From: an uncultured Clostridia bacterium
GTDB taxonomy: Bacteria > Bacillota > Clostridia > UBA1381
Direction: 5' to 3'
NCBI GenBank assembly: GCA_945948775.1
Contig: CAMFCK010000031.1
Location: forward strand, 1 to 7,773
DNA: 7,773 bases
The notes beneath the pieces were generated by a model. The model saw nothing but the letters and a program-made list of their open reading frames with translations. It searched no databases and was not told the origin of the DNA. The position numbers and the translations under genes are program-made. Below are positions 1 through 5,541 of the stretch, piece by piece; within the stretch, counting starts at the first letter, position 1, and each line of letters begins with the position of its first letter.

Positions 1-468
1 CATTGGAACACGGTATTCCTTTTGATATGGCTGCTCGGCGCGGCGGCATGCTTTTCGGCGCATATTATATCCTGCATTGTATTTTTGCATAAGCTGGCAA
101 AAAGCCGCACAATCCTCGAAAAGCGCGGCAGATTGCTGATTTGCACTTCCCCCATCGTTGATTCTCCGCTGCTTATCGGCTATTTTCACCCATGCATTGT
201 GCTTCCCTGCAGCGGACTTGACGATAAGGAGAAAGAATTGGTTATCTCCCACGAGCTGGCGCATTACCGGCGCGGCGATCTATGGGCAAAGCTGCTTTTA
301 TGCGCAGCGGTATCCGTACACTGGTTTAATCCGGTAATACACTACATGGTACGGTTTGCCGCACAGGATATGGAATATTCCTGCGACGATTACGTTCTCG
401 CAAGCCTGGACTTTGCATATCGCAAAAGCTACGCCGCAGCCATGCTTAAAATGATAAAATCACGCTGA
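1..468 (+). CDS. M56 (BlaR1/MecR1-like) membrane zinc peptidase, N-terminally cut by window
   Basis: The frame is open from base 1, so the true start lies upstream; the TTG at 22 is only the first possible start inside the window. Numbering from that TTG, residues 3-22 form a hydrophobic membrane helix. The zinc-peptidase signature HELAH is at 77-81 (bases 250-264), followed by RRGDLWAK, the HWFNP segment at 100-104 and DMEYSCDD, where E118 is the likely third zinc ligand. This order is typical of M56 peptidases such as BlaR1 and MecR1. In those families an outside signal activates the cytoplasmic peptidase, which inactivates a BlaI/MecI-type repressor; no such repressor gene is visible here. 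The frame stops at 466-468 (SYAAAMLKMIKSR), just before the point where family members continue into a last membrane helix and sensor domain. That continuation is found in the next frame (483-1838). Family assignment is firm; the signal and the target are unknown. Confidence 0.9.
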   Translation, partial: HWNTVFLLIWLLGAAACFSAHIISCIVFLHKLAKSRTILEKRGRLLICTSPIVDSPLLIGYFHPCIVLPCSGLDDKEKELVISHELAHYRRGDLWAKLLLCAAVSVHWFNPVIHYMVRFAAQDMEYSCDDYVLASLDFAYRKSYAAAMLKMIKSR

Positions 469-475
469 AAGGAAG
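468..475 (+). promoter_or_regulatory. Ribosome binding site between the two M56 halves
   Basis: AAAGGAAG lies 7 bases before the ATG at 483 and overlaps the TGA stop (466-468) of the peptidase frame. Its quality and spacing suggest that the second frame is translated from its own start, probably coupled to termination of the first. This is the main argument against the break being a simple sequencing error. Confidence 0.6.
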
Positions 476-482
476 ATTTATA

Positions 483-1838
483 ATGAAAAAAATAAATTCA
501 CCCATGCTGTCTACTTCTTTTTCCGAGCCTGCGAAACGTGCAAAGAAAAGATTTGCAAATATACTCGGCTCCGGCAAAAAGCGCAGCGGAACGGGGCTTT
601 TTACGCTTGGTGCGGCTGTATTTCTGCTTTTTGGTCTGTGCGTTGCCTGCACCGGCTCATCGGTCGGCATTATAGGCGGTGCGGACGGGCCGACAAAAAT
701 TTTTGTAACGTCTGACTCAGATAAAATTAAAGAGCTCTACGACAGCAAAATAAAATATGTCGGCGACGCGTCCGGCATAGGGAAAATAATTTCACTCACA
801 CCGTTTCTTAACGGCACCGACGGCATGGAGTTGTACACCGCCGCTCCGCCCTACGGCGCCGGGATATACACTCATGCCGAAAGCATTTCCGAGCGCGAGC
901 GCGGCATGTACAAAAGCGCAGCGGCAATTCTGATATGTCTTGTAGATAACCTTGATTATGCGCAGATAGTAAACCGCACCACCGATGCGGTGCTGTGCCG
1001 CTTTGAGCGCAGCGAGCTGGATGCGGAGCTGCCCAAAGCCCTGCGCGAATATGCCGAAAGCTATGAGGATTTTTCCGCACTTGTTGAGCTGCTGACTCAA
1101 ACAAACAATGCTCCCGAAAGCGATGCCGTATCGGATGCAATACTTTCACACAATTCCGCAAAGTACCTGTCGGGCGAATGCACCGCGCAAGGGCATGTTA
1201 TCCTCGGCACTGAGCAATGCGCAGAAGGCAATATTCTGTACCTCATAACCTCCTACGGCGAATACGGTTTTGAAAACGGGCGCTTTGTAAAGGTGTCCGG
1301 CACGGGAGCTATCCCCGTCCGGCTGACGCTTGCACCTGACAATACGGTGGTAGAATACAAAGAACCGGAGGACGGCTCCTATTGGCTGCCGTCTTTAAAG
1401 GAAATGTTCCCGAAAGGGTATGTTGACATGGTACTCAATCAAAGCGAACAATATTATGACAACTGCATTGCTCAGGAGGAGCAGTATGCCCTCGCATACT
1501 TAAAATCCATCGGCAGAAAAGCTCCCATTGGCGTAACCGCAGACGAGCACGACAAGCTATATCCGCTGCCTGATATGAATACCGAAGCCTCAAACACGCT
1601 TTTGGATTTGTTTTGGGATTATCCCTACTGGATAGGCTCACAGGAAAAAACAGAGGGCGGCATACGCTATGTATATGAAAAAAGCTGGGAAAGTAAGGGC
1701 AACGGCAACGGGACCGTTACCTTTAAGAAATACGATTACAACACAGGGTTCCCCGCCGAGCTGTATGTGATTGAAGTAAACGGCAGCGAACTAAACTATC
1801 TGGAGGGCGAGCCGCGCACCTCCCGCGATGGTCTTTGA
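483..1838 (+). CDS. C-terminal half of split M56 protein: membrane anchor plus DUF4825-like sensor region
   Basis: The product has 451 residues. Residues 9-28 (LSTSFSEPAKRAKKRFANIL) match the juxtamembrane segment that in clostridial M56 proteins directly follows the peptidase domain. Residues 37-56 form one membrane helix ending in cysteine; the lipobox fit is poor, so a plain anchor is likelier than a lipoprotein. Residues 61-75 (SVGIIGGADGPTKIFV, from S60) resemble a motif known from the beta subunit of sodium-pumping decarboxylases and also seen in clostridial exported proteins. Residues 82-190 (ELYDSKIKYVGDASGIGK...PPYGAGI...LVDNLDYAQIV) look like DUF4825. Residues 228-310 (GHVILG ... 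GTGAIP ... DGSYWLPSLKEMFP) and a stretch with YLKSIGRKAPI recur in clostridial M56 tails. The C-terminal half should lie outside the membrane and serve as sensor. The frame is offset from the peptidase frame by one base, with only 14 bases between stop and start. It could be a coupled two-subunit version of one protein, or one gene broken by a 1-base deletion. Domain assignment is from recognition only. Confidence 0.75.
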   Translation: MKKINSPMLSTSFSEPAKRAKKRFANILGSGKKRSGTGLFTLGAAVFLLFGLCVACTGSSVGIIGGADGPTKIFVTSDSDKIKELYDSKIKYVGDASGIGKIISLTPFLNGTDGMELYTAAPPYGAGIYTHAESISERERGMYKSAAAILICLVDNLDYAQIVNRTTDAVLCRFERSELDAELPKALREYAESYEDFSALVELLTQTNNAPESDAVSDAILSHNSAKYLSGECTAQGHVILGTEQCAEGNILYLITSYGEYGFENGRFVKVSGTGAIPVRLTLAPDNTVVEYKEPEDGSYWLPSLKEMFPKGYVDMVLNQSEQYYDNCIAQEEQYALAYLKSIGRKAPIGVTADEHDKLYPLPDMNTEASNTLLDLFWDYPYWIGSQEKTEGGIRYVYEKSWESKGNGNGTVTFKKYDYNTGFPAELYVIEVNGSELNYLEGEPRTSRDGL

Positions 1839-1897
1839 TACTGCGCAGGTGCCGAAAGCTGTCTTGGATATTTAAGGCACCGCCGGCAAAGTATGCA

Positions 1898-1926
1898 TTG
1901 TAAAATTCGAAAAATCGTGGTATAAT
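1898..1926 (+). promoter_or_regulatory. Extended -10 sigma-A-type promoter for the HipA-like gene
   Basis: TTGTAA (1898-1903) and TATAAT (1921-1926) are separated by exactly 17 bases, and TGG at 1918-1920 gives a TGn extended -10. The -10 is a perfect consensus and the -35 matches four of six bases of TTGACA. Transcription would start near 1933, leaving a leader of about 30 bases before the GTG at 1963. The preceding bases (1839-1897) hold no gene; a 6 bp GGTGCC/GGCACC inverted repeat at 1848-1881 is too weak to call a terminator. Confidence 0.75.
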
Positions 1927-1947
1927 TAATATTATAAAAATTTCTGC

Positions 1948-1956
1948 AAAGGAGGG
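1948..1956 (+). promoter_or_regulatory. Strong ribosome binding site fixing a GTG start
   Basis: AAAGGAGGG is close to the ideal anti-16S sequence and ends 6 bases before GTG at 1963-1965. No ATG in this frame lies at suitable spacing, so the GTG start is well supported. Confidence 0.8.
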
Positions 1957-1962
1957 CATAAC

Positions 1963-3048
1963 GTGAACAGGTCAATTTATTATCTTATGCACGGCGATAG
2001 GCGCGTTGCGCGTATAAACAAAAACGGCAGATGCAAGGTATATTTCAAATCCTTTATGCCCTACAGTCTTTATCTCGCGGAATCGGAGGATTTTGACGTT
2101 CTTGTCGATAACATCAATAATTTTTATTACTGGTGCGCATCAAGGGTGCTTACGCTGGATCGAACCTATGCAAAGGAGATTTTAAACAGTATCGGCGCGC
2201 CGCAGTCCTCCACCGACAGGGACAGAGCGCAGATTGCACTGTCCTACCATTGTTTATCTCTCTCCGACATCTACTGGGTGAAATATAAGGGCGAAAATAT
2301 AAGCTTTTCGGATATAAATCTTTATGAAAATCATCTAAGCAACGCCTTTGTGGATATATCACTTCGCGGCAGGCAAATGACCGTAGAAAACAGCGCTCTT
2401 ATTGCAAACGACATATCAACCGTCGGCTGTTTCCCGAAGGCATGGCTCCGGATTGAGGACGGATTTCTTCTATTGAAGGACGGCGGCAGGGATTATGTAA
2501 ATAACGAAATACTGGCAAGCAAAATCTGTCAATGCTTTGACTGCCGCCAAGTAAAGTACGAACTGTATGAATTTGAAAATCAGACGGTTTCGGTAAGCAG
2601 AATAATCACCTCACCGCAGTTTGGCACAGTATCACGCAAGGCGTTTGAAATCTACTGTGCAAACAAATCCATAGACGCCATGGAATTTATTCTGCGGCTT
2701 GACGCTTACGGCTATTACATGATGAACATTCTCGACTACCTTGTCGGCAATACCGACCGCCATTGGGAAAACTGGGGACTGCTTATCAACAATGCAAACA
2801 ACAAGGCGGTGCGCCTGTATGATCTGATGGATTTTAATCAGGCGTTTACCGCCTATGATACCGCAGAAGGCGCAAATTCTCTGACCGAGCGCGGCTGTTC
2901 GCAAAAGCAGGCGGCGCTTAATGCAGTACGCAAAATCGGGCTTAATCAGAAGCGCCCCGTTGAGAAGGAGTGGTTCGGCGGTGATGAAAAGCGTTATAAT
3001 ATGTTTTTGCTTCGGCTCAGCCTTTTAAAGGATGCCGCGGGCGAATAA
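1963..3048 (+). CDS. HipA-like protein kinase without adjacent HipB
   Basis: The product has 361 residues. The C-terminal half carries a HipA-type kinase core. Residues 152-161 (STVGCFPKAW) resemble the glycine-rich SxGGxxPK loop where HipA proteins bind ATP and autophosphorylate on serine. K172 in FLLLK fits the ATP-binding lysine and E182 in NNEILASKIC its helix partner. GNTDRHWENWG (262-272) holds the catalytic aspartate D265 and metal-binding N270, with the same five-residue spacing as D309/N314 of E. coli HipA. LYDLMDF (285-291) supplies the metal-binding aspartate (D287, possibly D290). Residues 1-140 are not recognisable and differ from the usual HipA N-terminal subdomain; canonical HipA is longer, about 440 residues. 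HipA phosphorylates glutamyl-tRNA synthetase, but related kinases have other targets, so the substrate is open. There is no room for a HipB-like DNA-binding gene in the 124 bp upstream, and downstream is convergent spoIIR. It has its own strong promoter. The kinase fold is likely; a toxin role is only possible. Confidence 0.75.
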   Translation: MNRSIYYLMHGDRRVARINKNGRCKVYFKSFMPYSLYLAESEDFDVLVDNINNFYYWCASRVLTLDRTYAKEILNSIGAPQSSTDRDRAQIALSYHCLSLSDIYWVKYKGENISFSDINLYENHLSNAFVDISLRGRQMTVENSALIANDISTVGCFPKAWLRIEDGFLLLKDGGRDYVNNEILASKICQCFDCRQVKYELYEFENQTVSVSRIITSPQFGTVSRKAFEIYCANKSIDAMEFILRLDAYGYYMMNILDYLVGNTDRHWENWGLLINNANNKAVRLYDLMDFNQAFTAYDTAEGANSLTERGCSQKQAALNAVRKIGLNQKRPVEKEWFGGDEKRYNMFLLRLSLLKDAAGE

Positions 3049-3052
3049 TCGT

Positions 3053-3628
3053 TTATTTCATGACATTTCCTATAAAATCAACGATCCAGAAGCGGTATTC
3101 CGCCTCAGAGGTTATCATATCAAAGGTTTCCCGGGACATTTTTTCCCTCAGCAAATTTTCGCCCTGTTCGGAAAGCTCTCCTGCCGCGTCCTCGGTAAAG
3201 CAGAGCGGAGGATATGCCACGCACCACCAGTTTCGGCCTTCTCCGCTGCCGAGCACCAGTCTTGCCGCATTGTACCTGCCCGCAGGCAGCGTAATATTTT
3301 TATAGCTCTTTTTCGGCATAAAGACGCGTTCCGCTCTTAAAGACGCGTCGTACGGCGCACCGAGCATATCAAGCTTTTCATTGGCAAGCGTTTCTATTTT
3401 TTCCATATATCCCTGTGAACAAGGCTCTTTGGCACATTCACCAAGCCTGCCGCATACATAATCCCTTACCTCAAGCTTTACCTGCTGGTCATATTCGCTG
3501 TCGCTGTTGGCAAGAATATGAAATCTTAAAATACCGTCCGAAAGCTCCTGTGAAAAGCCGTTGGCATAAGCTGTGCAATACGCAAATATACTCAATACAG
3601 CCAGTACGGTTTCCAAAATTTTTTTCAT
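3053..3628 (-). CDS. spoIIR: Stage II sporulation protein R, SpoIIR
   Basis: The product has 191 residues. SpoIIR is made in the forespore, exported into the space between forespore and mother cell, and there activates the membrane protease SpoIIGA, which cleaves pro-sigma-E. Residues 1-22 are a signal peptide (MKK, hydrophobic core, then AYA before N23). The family hallmarks are present: LRFHILANSDS at 34-44 followed by DQQVKLEVRD (47-56), and LPAGRYNAARLVLGSGEGRNWWCVAYPPLCF (114-144, quoted in parts: LPAGRYNAARLVLG, GEGRNWWCV, YPPLCF). The length is a little under the 224 residues of B. subtilis SpoIIR. The ATG at 3626-3628 is preceded by AAAGGAAGGG (3639-3648 on this strand) with a 10-base gap. 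A sigma-F-type promoter lies directly upstream, and ypeB is divergent across 120 bp. Its stop codon is only 4 bp from the stop of the convergent HipA-like gene, with no terminator visible between. Confidence 0.96.
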   Translation of the reverse strand: MKKILETVLAVLSIFAYCTAYANGFSQELSDGILRFHILANSDSEYDQQVKLEVRDYVCGRLGECAKEPCSQGYMEKIETLANEKLDMLGAPYDASLRAERVFMPKKSYKNITLPAGRYNAARLVLGSGEGRNWWCVAYPPLCFTEDAAGELSEQGENLLREKMSRETFDMITSEAEYRFWIVDFIGNVMK

Positions 3629-3659
3629 TTAATATAATCCCTTCCTTTCGTATCAGATA

Positions 3660-3689
3660 AATTTTTGCCGTTTCAGGGGCATTTCATAC
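3660..3689 (-). promoter_or_regulatory. Sigma-F-type promoter for spoIIR
   Basis: On the minus strand GTATG (3685-3689) is followed after 15 bases by GGCAAAAATT (3660-3669). The sigma-F pattern is GYATA, about 15-16 bases, then GGNNANANT. The -35 matches four of five positions and the -10 matches all fixed positions. Transcription would start near 3653, just before the ribosome binding site at 3639-3648. SpoIIR is a known sigma-F target in B. subtilis, so motif and gene agree. Confidence 0.75.
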
Positions 3690-3706
3690 ATATTACTGTA
3701 TTTTAT

Positions 3707-3716
3707 GGTTAAAATA
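3707..3716 (+). promoter_or_regulatory. Sigma-F-like -10 element upstream of ypeB
   Basis: GGTTAAAATA matches the forespore -10 pattern GGNNANANTR at every fixed position. The -35 is weak: ACATA at 3688-3692 with a 14-base spacer is the best candidate. Transcription would start near 3722, giving a leader of about 27 bases before the ATG at 3749. This also argues against the in-frame ATG at 3716 as the start. In B. subtilis ypeB is under sigma-G, whose sites overlap in sequence with sigma-F, so the factor cannot be decided here. Confidence 0.45.
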
Positions 3717-3737
3717 TGCATAAACACTTGATAAACC

Positions 3738-3744
3738 GGAGGGG
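3738..3744 (+). promoter_or_regulatory. Ribosome binding site that sets the ypeB start
   Basis: GGAGGGG lies 4 bases before the ATG at 3749 (GGAGG lies 6 bases before it). The upstream in-frame ATG at 3716 has no comparable site and would add MHKHLINRRGN, which is not typical of YpeB. The start at 3749 gives a normal KRKYGYW leader into the membrane helix. Confidence 0.75.
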
Positions 3745-3748
3745 TAAC

Positions 3749-5077
3749 ATGAAAAGAAAATATGGCTACTGGATACTGACCTGCGTGCTTGTCGCCGTTT
3801 CCTGCTTTGCCGGCTACGAATACACACGCGCCACCAAGCTGCAGCGCAGCGTCAACAACACTTACAACCGCGCTTTTTTTGAGCTGAACGATTATGTCGA
3901 CGATATAAATACGCTTTTGTCAAAAGGACTTTTAGTAAATTCTCCGGCGCATTTCGCGTCGGTTTCAGCCGAGCTGTCGCGCCAGTCGGCTGCGGCAAAG
4001 GAATGTCTTTCACATCTTCCACTTTCCGAGGATTCGCTGGACAAGACCGAAAAATTTCTTTCGCAGGTCGGCGACTACAGCTTCTATCTGAGTCAGAACG
4101 CGCTTTATGATACCGCCATGACCGAGGACGAATATAATACTCTCGCGCAGCTTAGTACCTATGCGGAAAATCTGTCTGCCGCTCTTAATGCCATACAGGA
4201 GGATATCTACAGCGGCAAGCTGAATTTCTCCCAAGCTCAGCATGCAGGCTCAACGATTGCGTATGCCGCAGAGAACAGTATGGACGGATTTTCTGCCATT
4301 GAAAAGGAGTTCGGCGAATATCCGTCGCTGATTTATGACGGGCCATTCTCCGAGCATGTTGAAAACCGCAGACCTGTAATGTGTGAAAACGCGGAGGAAA
4401 TATCCTCTGAAACGGCGGCGGTGATCGCCAATGAATTTTTCGGCCCGGGAAACGGCTTTATATCCTATAACGGTCTTAGCGAAAATTCAAGCATAGACTG
4501 CCACACCTTCAGTGCCAGCAACGCAGAGAAGATCGTATCCATTACCAAAAACGGCGGGTATATTCTGTATTATATAAACAGCCGCGCTGTAGGCGAGGAA
4601 AAGCTCGACTCCTCCGAGGCAATAACTAAGGCACAGGAATTTCTCAAAGAGCACGGCTATACGAATATGCGCGAGAGCTATTTTGAAAATCTTGGCGGCA
4701 CGGCAACCATAAATTTTGCCTATGAGCAGGACGGTGTGATATGCTATTCCGATCTTGTAAAGGTAAAGGTCGCGCTTGATAACGGCGAAATCGTAGGGCT
4801 TGAGGCACACGGATATATCATGAATCATACTCAGCGCAGCGATCTTAGTGCAAAGCTGACACGTCAGGAGGCGCGCGAATATGTTTCAAAGAAGCTTTCT
4901 ATTGATTCCGCGCGGCTTGCGCTGATACCGAAGGACAGCACGCGCGAGGTTCTCTGCTATGAATTTAAGGGAACCTCCAACGGAAGAAATTTCCTTATAT
5001 ATATCAACGCCGCAGACGGGCGCGAGGAGGACATTCAGCTCCTTATCGAATCGGACAGCGGTATTTTGACGGTATAA
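3749..5077 (+). CDS. ypeB: Spore germination protein YpeB
   Basis: The product has 442 residues from the chosen ATG, close to the ~450 of B. subtilis YpeB. YpeB is held at the spore inner membrane and cortex and is required for stability and function of the cortex-lytic enzyme SleB. Residues 7-23 form an N-terminal membrane anchor. The next part (about 28-190) contains the YpeB N-domain signature NRAFFELNDYVDDINTLLSKG, quoted in part as YNRAFFELNDYVDDI, and later QVGDYSFYLS. From about residue 225 the PepSY-type repeats follow, with the characteristic DNGEIVGLEAHGYIMNH, SARLALIPKD and EVLCYEFKGTSNGRNFLIYIN (partly quoted: EVLCYEFKGTSNGRNF) and the final SGILTV. In many spore formers ypeB follows sleB; here no sleB is next to it. 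Upstream is divergent spoIIR, downstream a hairpin terminator and a repeat-rich gap. Identification is very secure. Confidence 0.96.
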   Translation: MKRKYGYWILTCVLVAVSCFAGYEYTRATKLQRSVNNTYNRAFFELNDYVDDINTLLSKGLLVNSPAHFASVSAELSRQSAAAKECLSHLPLSEDSLDKTEKFLSQVGDYSFYLSQNALYDTAMTEDEYNTLAQLSTYAENLSAALNAIQEDIYSGKLNFSQAQHAGSTIAYAAENSMDGFSAIEKEFGEYPSLIYDGPFSEHVENRRPVMCENAEEISSETAAVIANEFFGPGNGFISYNGLSENSSIDCHTFSASNAEKIVSITKNGGYILYYINSRAVGEEKLDSSEAITKAQEFLKEHGYTNMRESYFENLGGTATINFAYEQDGVICYSDLVKVKVALDNGEIVGLEAHGYIMNHTQRSDLSAKLTRQEAREYVSKKLSIDSARLALIPKDSTREVLCYEFKGTSNGRNFLIYINAADGREEDIQLLIESDSGILTV

Positions 5078-5096
5078 GCGGACTTAAACGTCAGAA

Positions 5097-5131
5097 GGGG
5101 TGTAAAAAAGTCGCCCAGAGCGTTCAAGGGC
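5097..5131 (+). repeat. Left inverted-repeat copy A
   Basis: The copy begins GGGGTGTAAAAAAGTCG and ends CAAGGGC (5125-5131). The same order, GGGGTGT ... AAAAATCG ... CAAGGGC, appears on the opposite strand at 5487-5519 with a 2-base length difference and several mismatches in the middle. The first 17 bases also match the opposite-strand copy at 5542-5559. Confidence 0.5.
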
Positions 5132-5185
5132 AAAACCTTAATTTTACTTGCTTTTAGTGCGTCAAAAATAATATCGATTATAATG

Positions 5186-5217
5186 CAGAAAATCCGCCCG
5201 TGCAGGCGGATTTTCTG
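5186..5217. terminator. Bidirectional hairpin terminator H1, downstream of ypeB
   Basis: CAGAAAATCCGCC (5186-5198) pairs perfectly with GGCGGATTTTCTG (5205-5217) around the loop CGTGCA. The GC-rich core flanked by A and T runs gives a terminator in either direction (TTTTCTGT on the + strand). It lies 109 bases after the ypeB stop. It is part of a 34 bp sequence repeated identically at 5447-5480. Confidence 0.7.
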
Positions 5218-5302
5218 TCAGACTGTAGACAAATTGGTTAGACCGCGCAAAACTCATTGTAGCAAGAGCAAACAAATATTATATCAAGTTTTTCAACCGA
5301 AA

Positions 5303-5331
5303 ACAGTCATGCGTATTTTCCGCATGACTGT
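5303..5331 (+). terminator. Hairpin H2, terminator-like
   Basis: ACAGTCATGCG (5303-5313) pairs perfectly over 11 bp with CGCATGACTGT (5321-5331) around loop TATTTTC. On the + strand GCGC and then a T run (5336-5340) follow; on the - strand the stem is followed by TTTC. It could end transcription, but the T run is offset by four bases, so another structural role is possible. Confidence 0.5.
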
Positions 5332-5336
5332 GCGCT

Positions 5337-5394
5337 TTTTGCGGAAATGAACTCTACCGTACCATCGTACGCCGACGAATTCATTTCCGCAAAA
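5337..5394. repeat. Hairpin H3, 15 bp stem with a nested hairpin in its loop
   Basis: TTTTGCGGAAATGAA (5337-5351) is perfectly complementary to TTCATTTCCGCAAAA (5380-5394). The 28-base loop contains a second short stem, CGTAC (5358-5362) with GTACG (5367-5371) around CATC. The stem ends in four T/A pairs. Its purpose is unknown; as RNA or single-stranded DNA it would fold into a stacked stem. Confidence 0.65.
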
Positions 5395-5417
5395 TCCAAC
5401 CTAATTTCTCGCAGTCT

Positions 5418-5447
5418 CCAGCGTGTAGACTATTGTCTACACGCTGG
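5418..5447. repeat. Hairpin H4, 13 bp perfect stem
   Basis: CCAGCGTGTAGAC (5418-5430) pairs perfectly with GTCTACACGCTGG (5435-5447) around a TATT loop. It ends exactly where hairpin H5 begins, so the two stems abut with no spacer. There is no T run, so it is not a normal terminator on its own. Confidence 0.65.
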
Positions 5448-5479
5448 CAGAAAATCCGCCCGTGCAGGCGGATTTTCTG
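5448..5479. terminator. Bidirectional hairpin terminator H5, downstream of the SNF2 gene
   Basis: This hairpin is identical to H1 in both arms and loop: CAGAAAATCCGCC (5448-5460), CGTGCA, GGCGGATTTTCTG (5467-5479). Because the loop is not symmetrical, H1 and H5 can be seen to lie in the same orientation, as direct repeats 262 bp apart. It sits 86 bases beyond the stop of the minus-strand SNF2 gene and can serve as its terminator. Confidence 0.7.
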
Positions 5480-5486
5480 TGTTTAT

Positions 5487-5519
5487 GCCCTTGGACTACG
5501 AACGATTTTTGAACACCCC
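5487..5519 (-). repeat. Right inverted-repeat copy B
   Basis: Read on the minus strand it begins GGGGTGTTCAAAAATCG and ends CAAGGGC, matching copy A (5097-5131) in order and at both ends, with a less similar middle. It lies just outside hairpin H5. Confidence 0.45.
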
Positions 5520-5541
5520 ATATGAAGTTCGTTTTATATAT

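Noticed and set aside
483..656. Second M56 half as an independent lipoprotein with cysteine at residue 56
   Set aside because: The preceding residues L-C-V-A fit the lipobox poorly, and the N-terminal segment matches the internal juxtamembrane part of M56 proteins, so a membrane anchor is the better reading.
808..1161. Overlapping minus-strand open frames inside the M56 sensor half
   Set aside because: They lie opposite a well-supported coding frame and lack start signals; the products are rich in R, H and C as expected of shadow frames.
1848..1881. GGTGCC/GGCACC inverted repeat as terminator of the M56 operon
   Set aside because: The stem is only 6 bp with a 22-base loop and no following T run, so it is not distinguishable from chance.
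3716..3748. Earlier ATG for ypeB at 3716
   Set aside because: It has no ribosome binding site, overlaps the likely -10 element, and a strong site sits just before the ATG at 3749.
5237..5400. Integron attC-like boxes (GTTAGAC at 5238-5244, ATCCAAC at 5394-5400)
   Set aside because: The two boxes are in the wrong order for an attC site, the inner boxes are absent, and such 7-base degenerate matches occur by chance; no integrase is present.
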